Shown: positions 26,447-35,471 of the stretch, piece by piece
Layout of the letters: each line of letters begins with the position of its first letter
Numbering within the stretch: the stretch's first letter is position 1
Assembly: GCF_001027285.1 (NCBI RefSeq)
Contig: NZ_CP011509.1
Span: 1,992,501-2,056,500 of the forward strand
Direction of reading: 5' to 3'
From: Archangium gephyra
Lineage (GTDB): Bacteria > Myxococcota > Myxococcia > Myxococcales > Myxococcaceae
Length of the DNA: 64,000 nt
Notes under the pieces: model-generated
Told to the model about the DNA's origin: nothing
Seen by the model: the letters and a program-made list of their open reading frames with translations, nothing else
Databases searched by the model: none
Made by a program: the position numbers and the translations under genes

Positions 26447-28330
26447 ATGGCCCGCTTCTTTCGCATCCATCCCGCCGTGGGCGTCGCCCGCGTGGGCAAC
26501 TCCCCGGACGAGTTCTTCATCGGTCCGGAGCATCCCAACCAGCCGCCCAACTTCGACATCACCCAGAAGAAGTTCCTGCCCTTCAAGGACAGCCAGGGCC
26601 GCGTCAAGCGGCAGGCGGCCCGCTTCCGCATCTTCGAATACACGGTGCAGAACGGTGTGAAGAGCCCTCTGCGGGAAGTCACCGCGGGCAGCTTCGACGT
26701 CACCGGCATCAAGTGGAATGTCCACCTGGCCAACCGCAAGGCCGCCTTCTTCAAGTTCGATGGGCAGGATGGGGCGAACGGCGTCTGGAAGGGGAAGCGC
26801 AATGCGCATGTCCAGGCCGCGGCCGAGCGCGAGCGGCTGCTCGTCATCGACCCCGGGCTCAAGTCCATCTCGGGTCAGAGCAGGCCGCCCGTGCCCCTCA
26901 CCAACCCCAATGCCAACATCCCCATCACCACCCTGGGCGAGCTGCGCACGGATGCGAAGGGCCGCCTGCTCGTGCTGGGCGGGCTCGGCCAGGCCAGCAA
27001 GACCGCGCAGGGCAAGCTCATCGACGACTACGTGAACAATGATCACTGGTTCGACGACATGTCGGACGGGCCCGTGAGCGCGGACATCACCTACACGGAG
27101 GGCGGCCAGACCCTGACGGCGAAGCTGGAGGGTGACACCGGCGCCTGGCTGCTGGTGGGGCCGCCGGATTTCGGGCCCGCGGTGGGCAACGTCGTGCGCC
27201 TGTTCGACACCATGTGGGACCTGGCGGTGCGCTCCAAGGAGGTGCCGCTTCCCGCCAGCGACGGTTTCTTCGACAGGGGACTGTTCGCCCGGCTCGAGAA
27301 GCAGCGCGCCGACTGGAGCACCACGACCCATTCCTTCCAGACGTACAAGCCCTCCTTCCGGCTGGAGGTGTTTCCCATCCTCGAGCGGGCCCTGGGGCAC
27401 CGCCATGTCCACAACCCCGAGGCCTCCAAGGCCTTCCATGCCACCCTCGCGGGCGTGGAGGCGGATCTCGGCTCGGTGGCCTCGGTCAAGGGCCAGCGCC
27501 TGCGCAAGACGATCTTCAACTACCTGCGTGACCCGTTCAGCACCGCCCTCGAGCCTCTGCTGATGCCCAAGGGGCTGGGCGATGGCTACAGGGACGAGGC
27601 GCCCGACGAGGGAATGAAGAAGGGCTACTTCATGACCCTCACGCGGGTGCAGTACGCGCTGCTCAAGCGCTGGTCCGAGGGGCAGTTCGAGGAGGACTGG
27701 GACGCGGCGAAGGCCCGTGCCATCGACCCGGACATCAGCCCCGGAGGGCTGGATCGGGCCGCGCTGGAGAACGGCGTGGGAGGCCCCTTCTTCCCTGGCA
27801 TCGATTGCAGCTGGCTGGTGCGCCAGCCCGAGCTGTACGCGGCGCCCTTCCGCATCAAACACGCGGGCACGGTGTTCCCCACCACGGCGAAGCTCGCCAT
27901 TGGCCCGGGGTTCTTCTCCCAGCAGATGGCGCTGCCCTGGCAGGCGGACTTCTACCAGTGCAAGAAGCAGTTCTTCGAGCCCAAGTCCTTCACGAAGGAC
28001 AACTTCCAGGGCGATGGCATGTACCACATGTGGTGGGCCGCGCACCGTCCGGATGATGTCTACGCGAAGAAGGGAGACATCCAGATGGTGCCCTGGACTC
28101 GCGCCCTGGAGGCGGTCGCCGAGGTCGAGGCGAAGAAGCCGGAGCTCAAGAACAGCGCGCCCGAAGGCACCAGCGCTGTCGAGATGGCCATGTACATCCA
28201 GATGCAGAAGAACTGGTGGCAACTGGGCTTCGTCATCAACGAGGGCGACGCCTATTTCGAGACCCAGGAGCGCAGCGCCCCGGCGGCCGTTGCCTCCGTG
28301 GAGACGGCGACCGCCACCAAGGCCTCCTAG
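26447..28330 (+). CDS. lodA-like: LodA/GoxA-family quinoprotein amino-acid oxidase (CTQ cofactor)
   Basis: The 627-residue protein begins FRIHPAVGVARVGNSPDEFF, the LodA/GoxA family signature. Family members build a cysteine tryptophylquinone from one Cys and one Trp. The likely residues are Cys454 in PGIDCSWL and Trp529 or Trp530 in HMWWAAHRPDD. The enzymes oxidatively deaminate amino acids (lysine epsilon-oxidase, glycine oxidase) and release hydrogen peroxide and ammonia. The substrate cannot be read from sequence. There is no signal peptide, as is usual in the family, although products are often found outside cells. A LodB-type flavoprotein follows within 8 bp. Confidence 0.9.
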   Translation: MARFFRIHPAVGVARVGNSPDEFFIGPEHPNQPPNFDITQKKFLPFKDSQGRVKRQAARFRIFEYTVQNGVKSPLREVTAGSFDVTGIKWNVHLANRKAAFFKFDGQDGANGVWKGKRNAHVQAAAERERLLVIDPGLKSISGQSRPPVPLTNPNANIPITTLGELRTDAKGRLLVLGGLGQASKTAQGKLIDDYVNNDHWFDDMSDGPVSADITYTEGGQTLTAKLEGDTGAWLLVGPPDFGPAVGNVVRLFDTMWDLAVRSKEVPLPASDGFFDRGLFARLEKQRADWSTTTHSFQTYKPSFRLEVFPILERALGHRHVHNPEASKAFHATLAGVEADLGSVASVKGQRLRKTIFNYLRDPFSTALEPLLMPKGLGDGYRDEAPDEGMKKGYFMTLTRVQYALLKRWSEGQFEEDWDAAKARAIDPDISPGGLDRAALENGVGGPFFPGIDCSWLVRQPELYAAPFRIKHAGTVFPTTAKLAIGPGFFSQQMALPWQADFYQCKKQFFEPKSFTKDNFQGDGMYHMWWAAHRPDDVYAKKGDIQMVPWTRALEAVAEVEAKKPELKNSAPEGTSAVEMAMYIQMQKNWWQLGFVINEGDAYFETQERSAPAAVASVETATATKAS

Positions 28331-28338
28331 GCTCGATC

Positions 28339-29469
28339 ATGCTCACCGCTCCCAGCTCCTCGGCCCGCGAAGCGCGAGTCTCCCATGACGTCGTGGTGAT
28401 GGGGGGCGGCGTGGCCGGCTTGAGTGCCGCGCTCACCCTGGTGAGGGCCGGTGTCTCCGTCTGCGTCCTGGAGCGCACGGACTACTCCCCCTGGCGCCCG
28501 GGGGAGACCCTCTCCCCGGTGGCCTTCTCCGAACTGAGCCAATTGCTGGCACCCGAGCCATTGGAGACAGACGGCTTCCTGGAGTCACATGGCCTGGAAG
28601 CCACCTGGGGCTCGGAGCAGCCCCACCACCACTCCTTCCTCACCAATCCCTACGGGAGCGGCTGGCACGTGGAGCGCCGGCACCTGGACGAGCTGCTGGC
28701 CCGCCATGCGCAGTCGCTTCAGGTGCCGCTGTGGCGGAGCACCTGCGTCACCCACCTGGAGCGCGAGGGACAGGGGTGGCGGGTATGGGCCCGCACGCCC
28801 CAGGGCCCCATGGAGTTGCGCTGCGAGGCCCTGGTGGATGCGACAGGGCGCTCGGCCCAGGTGGCGCGGCAGTGCGGCGTGCGGCGGCGCGAGTGGGACG
28901 CGTTGTGCAGTGTGTCCGCTGTCATCGACAGGCCGCCCGGGTTCCAGGCGCGGCACCTGGTGGTGGAGGCCACGCCCCAGGGCTGGTGGTACGCCGCGCC
29001 GCTGCCCGCCGGCCAGCTCATCCTCTCGCTGCTGAGCGACGTGGATGTGCTCCAGCGCCACGGCGCCTTGCGGCCGGCGGGGTGGAGCGCGCTCTTCTCC
29101 ACCACCCGGCACCTGCGCGAGCGGGTAGGGGAGCTCGCGGCGGTGTCACAGCTGCGGGTGCGCCGCTGTGAGACGAGCCGCCTGGAGCAGGCGGCGGGGC
29201 CGGGCTGGGTGGCGGTGGGGGACGCCGCGGCGATGTGGGATCCGCTCTCCTCGAGCGGCATCCTCAAGGGACTGCGCACCGGGCGCGCGGCGGCTCGGGC
29301 CCTGTGTGCCGCGCTGGGTGGACACAGCGGCGCGCTGGAGGACTACGCACGGCAACAGGCGGAGGAGTTCAGCCGCTACCTGTCCGCGCGTCAGGCCCAT
29401 TACGCCTTGGAGCAACGCTGGGCCGGAGAGGACTTCTGGCGGCGTCGGCTCGACGCACCCGTGGCGTGA
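28339..29469 (+). CDS. lodB-like: LodB-type FAD-dependent maturation oxidoreductase
   Basis: The ATG at 28339 lies 8 bp after the oxidase stop. The Rossmann FAD motif is VVMGGGVAGLSAALTLVRAG, followed by WRPGETLSP and EALVDATGRSAQVARQ. The second FAD contact is GWVAVGDAAAMWDPLSSSGI. This fold is shared by p-hydroxybenzoate hydroxylases, tryptophan halogenases and LodB. The lysine of tryptophan halogenases is not evident. Next to LodA the expected role is to oxidise the Trp and form the cysteine tryptophylquinone after translation. Strict linkage to lodA is a known property of the family. Confidence 0.87.
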   Translation: MLTAPSSSAREARVSHDVVVMGGGVAGLSAALTLVRAGVSVCVLERTDYSPWRPGETLSPVAFSELSQLLAPEPLETDGFLESHGLEATWGSEQPHHHSFLTNPYGSGWHVERRHLDELLARHAQSLQVPLWRSTCVTHLEREGQGWRVWARTPQGPMELRCEALVDATGRSAQVARQCGVRRREWDALCSVSAVIDRPPGFQARHLVVEATPQGWWYAAPLPAGQLILSLLSDVDVLQRHGALRPAGWSALFSTTRHLRERVGELAAVSQLRVRRCETSRLEQAAGPGWVAVGDAAAMWDPLSSSGILKGLRTGRAAARALCAALGGHSGALEDYARQQAEEFSRYLSARQAHYALEQRWAGEDFWRRRLDAPVA

Positions 29470-29531
29470 AGGACCAGGCATTCCTACGGAGACAACTCCG
29501 GGCGCGTGCGGATCTTCCTGCTGCCCGCGGC

Positions 29532-29978
29532 CTAGACTTCGCCCGCCGCGACCGCGGCCTTCACATTCTGGAAGAAGAGCTCGAAGTTCCTCTCCGAGAT
29601 CTTCTTCGCCTCCGCTTCGGACATGTCCACGGGGATGAAGGTCGAGCGCAGCATCACGATGCACGCCTCGGGTCCGGCACGAATCACCTTCGCGAAGCCA
29701 CGGTAATCGGCGAACGGCACGAGGCCGCCCGTGTCGATGATCTGATACATCATCTCCATGTTCGCTTCGTCGTAGTGGTCGCAGCGCTCCTTCACATAGG
29801 CCACGCCCAGATGGCCTTCCGTGCGCATGGTGCGCACCATGCCGAGCCCGTTACCCTCGAATTCCATCGACGCGACGTAGCCCTTGCCGGCGATGCGCTG
29901 CCCATCGTGGGTCGAAAAAAGCTTCCACACCCGCTCGGCCGAAGCGGCAACCTTGGTGGCCAGTTGATTGACGACCAT
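29532..29978 (-). CDS. SRPBCC (Bet v1/polyketide cyclase-like) family protein
   Basis: The ATG at 29978 has CGGAGGAAG upstream and gives 148 residues. The start VVNQLATKVAASAERVWKLF and the middle GLGMVRTMRTEGHLGVAYVK show the typical SRPBCC pattern of a first strand, two short helices and a long beta sheet. The C-terminal long helix is AKKISERNFELFFQNVKAA. Such folds bind hydrophobic ligands, and many are plant-type polyketide cyclases or lipid binders. No catalytic residues are recognisable. The gene is convergent with the lod operon and has no obvious partner. Confidence 0.7.
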   Translation of the reverse strand: MVVNQLATKVAASAERVWKLFSTHDGQRIAGKGYVASMEFEGNGLGMVRTMRTEGHLGVAYVKERCDHYDEANMEMMYQIIDTGGLVPFADYRGFAKVIRAGPEACIVMLRSTFIPVDMSEAEAKKISERNFELFFQNVKAAVAAGEV

Positions 29979-30316
29979 GAACTTCCTCCGAGGCCGCAGT
30001 CTGGGCCGTGTGGCTTCCGCCGGGCAAATAGGGGGCACGCGGGAACCGGGGAGAGGGGGACCCATCGACCGGGCGCTGCCGGCCCGAGAACGGAGGGTCC
30101 GTGGAGGCGTGACTCCCAGTGGGGGGGAGCCGCGGTGTCTCGCGCTGCCTACGGGATTCCTCGCGTTGCTGGACGTGGGCCAGCGCTTCGCGCTGACGGC
30201 CCAGGCGAGGGCTCGGCTTCGACGTGCTCCTCGCCATTGAGTCAGAAGGGTGCTCGCGCCCGCTGACGGCCTGTCCACGAGCAAGCGGGCTCGCGACTGG
30301 TTAGAGTCTACCCACC
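29979..30316. other. Divergent intergenic region without a visible gene
   Basis: This 338-bp gap separates the SRPBCC gene and the TPR gene, which are transcribed away from it. Short frames here lack credible starts and resemble no family. It presumably holds two promoters, but no sigma-70-like boxes stand out by eye. Confidence 0.4.
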
Positions 30317-31138
30317 ATGGCGAAGACCGCATCCCGCAAGGCCCCGGCGAGCCAGAAGAAGGCCACCCGCGAGGCTCCGAAGAAGGCTCTGAAGAAGAAG
30401 AGCGCCGTTTCCGCGAAGAAGAGCGCCGCGCCCGTGAAGAAGCGTGTGGCGCCGGTGAAGAAGCCCGCCGCCGCGAAGAAGCGCGCCGTTCCGGTGTCTC
30501 CTCCCGAGCCCGAGGAGACCGCTCCGGCCGGGACGCTCCCCGAAGTGGAGCCCGTGCCCGAGATGAAGGCCCTGCCCGCGGGCGAGCCCGTGGCCGGCCC
30601 CACGCTGCCCTTCGAGATCGACCCCAAGCGTGTCGAGGAGAGCCTGGGCAAGCTGCGCGACGAGCTGGTGCACTGGACCAACAAGGGCCGCTACACGAAG
30701 GTGCGCTTCAAGTTCCGCGGCAAGCAGCTGCTGCCGGACCTGCCCATCGCCGCGGTGGTCGCCGCCGAGGGCCTGACGTTCTACTGGGGCGGCATCCTGC
30801 GCGCGCTCGTCTTCACCGTGGCCGGTGGCAGCCTGCTCCAGGTGGAGCTCGTCAACGACGCGGACAAGCGCGTGCAGGCCGGCAAGGAGGCCCTGCTCGC
30901 GGGTGACCTGGACGAGGCCCTGGCGCACTTCCGCGAGGCGCTCGCCATGGACCGCGACAACATTGGCGCGCACCTCAACGTGGGCGTGGCCCTCAAGCTG
31001 AAGGGAGACCGCACGGGGGCACTCGCGGCCTTCGAGCGCGCGAAGGCGCTGGACCCGGAAGGCCCCCTCGGCGCCGAGGCCGAGCGGCTCGCCGCTCCGC
31101 TGCGTCCCAAGGACAACACCATGGCTCAGGTAGGCTGA
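30317..31138 (+). CDS. TPR protein with histone-H1-like Lys/Ala/Pro-rich N-terminal tail
   Basis: The first ~65 of 273 residues are strongly basic and repetitive (KKATREAPKKALKKKSAVSA, then KKRVAPVKKPAAAKKRA), resembling eukaryotic histone H1 tails and some bacterial DNA-binding tails. A short acidic/proline stretch follows. Residues ~100-180 form an unassigned alpha/beta segment (KGRYTKVRFKFRGKQLLPDL). The C-terminal ~85 residues contain TPR units (ALLAGDLDEALAHFREALAM, LNVGVALKLKGDRTGALAAF). The tail could bind DNA, RNA or polyanions while the TPRs hold a protein. The next gene starts 6 bp downstream, so they are probably one operon. Confidence 0.65.
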   Translation: MAKTASRKAPASQKKATREAPKKALKKKSAVSAKKSAAPVKKRVAPVKKPAAAKKRAVPVSPPEPEETAPAGTLPEVEPVPEMKALPAGEPVAGPTLPFEIDPKRVEESLGKLRDELVHWTNKGRYTKVRFKFRGKQLLPDLPIAAVVAAEGLTFYWGGILRALVFTVAGGSLLQVELVNDADKRVQAGKEALLAGDLDEALAHFREALAMDRDNIGAHLNVGVALKLKGDRTGALAAFERAKALDPEGPLGAEAERLAAPLRPKDNTMAQVG

Positions 31139-31144
31139 GCCACC

Positions 31145-32296
31145 ATGGGAGCACCACGCGACGAATACCAACTGCGCCTCGAAGGCCGGGCGGGGCTGCT
31201 GGAGCCCGCTCGCGAGCGCTACTACCGCCTGGTGCTGGTGCTCGCCGAGTCCCGATGGCAGGAGCGGCTGCGGCGCGAGCTGCCCCTGTTGCGCGAAGTC
31301 GCGGCCCACCAGGACGCCCTGGACGCGATGCTCACCCCCGCCCTGCGCCGCGCCCAGGCGGAGGCCTGGCCCACCAGCAACCCCACCGTCCGTTGCCTGT
31401 ACGAAGTCCACTCCCTCCACGAGCAACTCGTCCGGGACGTGGCCCGCAAGCTCGGGCGCAGTCCCCAGGAGCCCCTGGCGCACCTGATGAGTGCCCTGGA
31501 AGACTGGCTCGTCACCATCCCGCGCGAAATCCCTCCCCACCTGCGCGAGAGCACCGCGCTGGAGCTGCTCCCGGACTCGCTGCCCGCGCTACGGGAGGCC
31601 GCCGCCTTCGGGAGCTTCCTGGAGCCACTCTTCGCCCACCCCATGCTGCTCACCGGCCGCATCCCCTTCACCCAGGCACAGCGCGAGCAGCTGCACCTGG
31701 GCTGGCAGCGGGGCGAGGCCGCACTGGCCTCGGTGTGGCGCCGGCTGTCCGGCGTGGACGCGAAGGGCCTCATGGTGGCCGAGCTCCGCAAGCGCGCCGC
31801 CCGGGCCCCGTCCCACCCGCCGCGCAACGGCCCCGAGCGCCTGCTGCATGCCGAGTACTGGCACCAGGAGGCCTGGGCCCGGATGCGGCAGCTCGTCCAG
31901 GCCCGGCTGGCCCCCCTGGAGCCCGAGCCGCACGAGTTCGCCCCCATCCTCTGGTGGCTCTTCGAGCGCGAGTACGTGCCACGCGTCCGCCTCCTCCCCT
32001 CGGACGTCCTCGAGGACTCCCGGGCGGGGCTGATCGAAGTGGCCTACGAGCTGTGGGACGCCCAACGCCAGGATATTCCCGAGGAGGAGCGTTGGACGCC
32101 CGCACGCTGGGCTCGCCTGGAGGAGCAGTCCTGGCGGGCGGATGAGGGCCGGACCGGAGCGGATGGCGAGCGGGTCCGCGACGTCCTCCGGACCCTCATC
32201 CAGCGGCACGGCATTGGCACGGAGAGCCTGCGGGGCTGGAGGGATTCGTCACGGCTGGTTCCGCTGGTGCAACAAGCGCGCTCGCTCATCCGTTGA
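31145..32296 (+). CDS. Hypothetical helical protein
   Basis: I do not recognise this 383-residue protein. It is almost wholly alpha-helical by composition, rich in Arg, Leu and Glu, with no signal peptide, transmembrane segment or cofactor motif. A short conserved-looking patch is FAPILWWLFEREYVPRVRLL. The gene begins 6 bp after the TPR gene and is followed by 189 bp before gyrA, so it shares transcription with the TPR protein and may be its partner. Confidence 0.55.
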   Translation: MGAPRDEYQLRLEGRAGLLEPARERYYRLVLVLAESRWQERLRRELPLLREVAAHQDALDAMLTPALRRAQAEAWPTSNPTVRCLYEVHSLHEQLVRDVARKLGRSPQEPLAHLMSALEDWLVTIPREIPPHLRESTALELLPDSLPALREAAAFGSFLEPLFAHPMLLTGRIPFTQAQREQLHLGWQRGEAALASVWRRLSGVDAKGLMVAELRKRAARAPSHPPRNGPERLLHAEYWHQEAWARMRQLVQARLAPLEPEPHEFAPILWWLFEREYVPRVRLLPSDVLEDSRAGLIEVAYELWDAQRQDIPEEERWTPARWARLEEQSWRADEGRTGADGERVRDVLRTLIQRHGIGTESLRGWRDSSRLVPLVQQARSLIR

Positions 32297-32485
32297 AGGG
32301 GGGAAGAACGACGCCCGGAAGGGTGTCCGGAGCCCCCCTGCCGGGCAGGCTCGGGACCGCCTTTCTGGCTACCCCTCACCACCCCCGTGTTTCCCTTGTT
32401 GACGCAGGAAAATCCGGGGGTTAGGTAACCACGTTACCCAAGATGGGCCCCCTCGTGCGGGCCCCTTCGAGACCCTCCAGATTTC

Positions 32486-35266
32486 ATGGCCGACGACACC
32501 ACCGACAAGCCGGCAACGCCCCCCGCTCCTCCGCCTTCGGGCAGCGTGGGAGAACTCATCCCCGTCAACATCGAAGACGAGATGCGCCGCTCGTATCTCG
32601 ACTACTCGATGTCCGTCATCATCGGGCGCGCCCTGCCCGACGTACGTGACGGCCTCAAGCCCGTGCATCGCCGCGTCCTCTACGCGATGAACGACCTGGG
32701 CAACTACCACAACCGCGCCTACAAGAAGTCCGCGCGCGTGGTGGGTGACGTCATCGGTAAGTACCACCCCCACGGCGACACCGCCGTCTACGACGCCATG
32801 GTGCGTCTGGCCCAGGAGTGGAGCCTCCGCTACCTGCTGGTGGACGGCCAGGGCAACTTCGGCTCGGTGGACGGCGATTCCCCCGCCGCCATGCGTTACA
32901 CCGAAGTGCGCATGGACCGGCTGGCCGAGGAGATGCTCTCGGACATCGACAAGGAGACCGTCGACTTCGGTCCCAACTACGACGACTCCACCGTCGAGCC
33001 GCTCGTCCTCCCCAGCAAGTTCCCCAACCTCCTGGTCAACGGCAGCACGGGCATCGCGGTGGGCATGACCACCAACATCCCGCCGCACAACATGACCGAG
33101 GTGCTCGACGGGACGCTGCACCTCATCGATCACCCCGAGGCCACCGTCAGGGATCTGATGCAGTTCATCCCGGGGCCGGACTTCCCCACCGCCGGCTTCA
33201 TCTCCGGCCGTGAGGGCATCGTCCGCGCCTACGAGACGGGCCGCGGGCAGATCACCCTGCGCGCCCGCACGGAGATCGAGACCTCCAAGAAGGGCGACCG
33301 TGAGGCGATCATCGTCACGGAGATTCCCTACCAGGTGAACAAGGCGCGGCTCATCGAGAAGATCGCCGACCTGGTGCGCGAGAAGAAGCTGGAGGGCATC
33401 AGCGACATCCGCGACGAGAGCGACCGGCAGGGCATGCGCATCGTCATCGAGCTCAAGCGCGATGCCATGTCCGCGGTGGTGCTCAACAACCTGTTCGCCA
33501 ACACCCCGCTGGAGACGACCTTCGGCGCGGTGATGCTGGCCATCGACGGCGGCCAGCCGCGCACGCTCACGCTCAAGGAGCTGCTCGAGCGCTTCATCTC
33601 CCACCGCCGTGACGTGGTGACGCGCCGCAGCCGCTTCGAGCTGCGCAAGGCGCGCGCCCGCCGCCACATCGTCGAGGGCCTGCTCGTCGCGCAGGATCTC
33701 ATCGACCTGGTGGTCAGCCTCATCCGCGCCTCGAAGGATCCGGACGAGGCCCGCTGGGGCCTGATGAACATCCTCTCGCCCGCCCTCTACGACCACGAGC
33801 GCTTCCGCAACCTGCAGCGCATCGACTACGAGAAGGCCAGGGCGCAGATGGAGCTGCTCGTCTCGCGCGCGCGCGCCGAGGTGCCGAGCTACTCGGGCCT
33901 GGAGCACAAGTACGAGGGCTCGGGCTTCAGCGAGGAGCAGGCGAAGAACATCCTCGAGATGCGCCTGCAGCGCCTCACCGGCCTGCAGCGCGAGGAGCTG
34001 TTCCGCGAGCTCGTGGACCTCATCCGGGAGATCCTCCGGCTGGAGGACATCCTCGCCAACGAGTCGAGCCTGCTCAACGTCATCAAGACGGAGCTGCAGG
34101 AGATCCGCGAGCGCTACGGAGACAAGCGGCGCACGGAGATCACCGGCGCGGTGGATGAGATTACGAGCGAGGACCTCATCGCCGAGGAGACGATGGTGGT
34201 CACGCTGTCGCACACGGGCTACGTGAAGCGCTCGCCGCTCTCCGAGTACCGGGCGCAGAAGCGGGGTGGGCGCGGCAAGACGGGGGCGACGACGAAGGAG
34301 GACGATTTCGTCACGGACCTCTTCGTGGCGAGCACGCACGCCTACCTGATGCCCATCACCAACAAGGGCCGGCTGTACTCGCTGAAGGTGCACGAGATTC
34401 CGTCGGCGGGCCGCACGTCACGCGGCAAGGCCATCGTGAACCTGGTGCAGTTCGGCGAGGGCGAGCGGCTGGCGCAGGTGCTGGTGACGCGCGAGTTCGT
34501 GGAGAACCAGTTCGTGTTCTTCGTGACGAAGCGCGGCGTGGTGAAGCGGACGGACCTGTCGGCGTTCGCCAACGTGCGCTCCAGCGGCATCATCGCGCTG
34601 GGCATCGACGAGGGCGACGAGCTGGTCGCGGTGAAGATCACCGACGGCTCGAAGGACGTCCTGCTGTCGACGGCGGCGGGCATGAGCATCCGCTTCCCGG
34701 AGAGCGAGGTGCGCTCGATGGGCCGTCAGGCGTACGGCGTGAAGGGAATCACCCTGGAGGACGGCGACGAGGTGGTGGGCGCCGACGTGGTGGAGAAGGA
34801 CACCACCATCCTGACGGTGACGGAGAACGGCTACGGCAAGCGGACGGAGGAAGGCGAGTACCGTCAGCAGGGCCGCGGCGGCAAGGGCATCATCGACATC
34901 AAGGCCACCGAGCGGAACGGCAAGGTGGTGGGCCTCCTCCAGGTGACGGACAAGGACGAGGTGATGTTGGTGACCAACGGCGGCATGCTCATCCGGATGA
35001 AGGCGAAGGAGATCTCCGTCATCGGCCGCAACACGCAGGGCGTGCGGCTGATCGCCCTGGAGAGCGCGGACGAGAAGGTGACGGGCATCTCGAAGCTGCC
35101 GGAGTCGGACGACGAGTCGGAGAACGGGGGCGAGACCGTGACGCCGGTGGAAGCGGTGGCGTCGGAGGAGCCGTCGGACGCCGGAGCCGTCACCGGGAGC
35201 GGTGAGGAGCCGTCGGACACTGGCCCCTCGGACTCCGAGCCGGAGCCCGAGCCCGAGCAGAGCTGA
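32486..35266 (+). CDS. gyrA: DNA gyrase subunit A
   Basis: The 926-residue protein has the breakage-reunion domain with [20 protein letters not shown] and [20 protein letters not shown]. It also has the catalytic-Tyr region [12 protein letters not shown]. The C-terminal beta-pinwheel contains the GyrA box QKRGGRG at about residue 593, which separates it from ParC. Gyrase introduces negative supercoils with GyrB. The residue matching E. coli Ser83 in the quinolone region is Thr99, and the residue matching Asp87 is conserved. An acidic tail follows ([10 protein letters not shown]), as in other species where it tunes supercoiling. No gyrB is adjacent. Confidence 0.97.
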   Translation: MADDTTDKPATPPAPPPSGSVGELIPVNIEDEMRRSYLDYSMSVIIGRALPDVRDGLKPVHRRVLYAMNDLGNYHNRAYKKSARVVGDVIGKYHPHGDTAVYDAMVRLAQEWSLRYLLVDGQGNFGSVDGDSPAAMRYTEVRMDRLAEEMLSDIDKETVDFGPNYDDSTVEPLVLPSKFPNLLVNGSTGIAVGMTTNIPPHNMTEVLDGTLHLIDHPEATVRDLMQFIPGPDFPTAGFISGREGIVRAYETGRGQITLRARTEIETSKKGDREAIIVTEIPYQVNKARLIEKIADLVREKKLEGISDIRDESDRQGMRIVIELKRDAMSAVVLNNLFANTPLETTFGAVMLAIDGGQPRTLTLKELLERFISHRRDVVTRRSRFELRKARARRHIVEGLLVAQDLIDLVVSLIRASKDPDEARWGLMNILSPALYDHERFRNLQRIDYEKARAQMELLVSRARAEVPSYSGLEHKYEGSGFSEEQAKNILEMRLQRLTGLQREELFRELVDLIREILRLEDILANESSLLNVIKTELQEIRERYGDKRRTEITGAVDEITSEDLIAEETMVVTLSHTGYVKRSPLSEYRAQKRGGRGKTGATTKEDDFVTDLFVASTHAYLMPITNKGRLYSLKVHEIPSAGRTSRGKAIVNLVQFGEGERLAQVLVTREFVENQFVFFVTKRGVVKRTDLSAFANVRSSGIIALGIDEGDELVAVKITDGSKDVLLSTAAGMSIRFPESEVRSMGRQAYGVKGITLEDGDEVVGADVVEKDTTILTVTENGYGKRTEEGEYRQQGRGGKGIIDIKATERNGKVVGLLQVTDKDEVMLVTNGGMLIRMKAKEISVIGRNTQGVRLIALESADEKVTGISKLPESDDESENGGETVTPVEAVASEEPSDAGAVTGSGEEPSDTGPSDSEPEPEPEQS

Positions 35267-35277
35267 GAACAACCCGA

Positions 35278-35330
35278 GAGGGCTGAAGAGGGCTGGGGTG
35301 AGGGAATTCCCTCCTCCGGCCCTCTTCGCG
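35278..35330 (+). terminator. Putative gyrA terminator hairpin
   Basis: Downstream of gyrA, outer arms AGAGGGC/GCCCTCT enclose the perfect palindrome GAGGGAATTCCCTC. The inner GGCTGGGGTGAGGG is similar to the right half of the palindromic repeat family, so it may be a recruited, decayed copy. Confidence 0.45.
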
Positions 35331-35471
35331 TTTGCAGAACTCGCACGGTAAACCCCGTACCGGCTGTCCCGTGCCGGACAGTCAACCCCGCCTTGCACGC
35401 ATCCTTAAGTTCTGGAGGCAGGCGCGCCTTTTTCGCGGGCGTGGAGACAGGCGGCCTGCGGAGGGGGTTCA

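Noticed and set aside
32760-32800. Thr at the gyrase quinolone-resistance position (Thr99)
   Set aside because: Thr at this site is natural in many bacteria and alone does not show acquired resistance.
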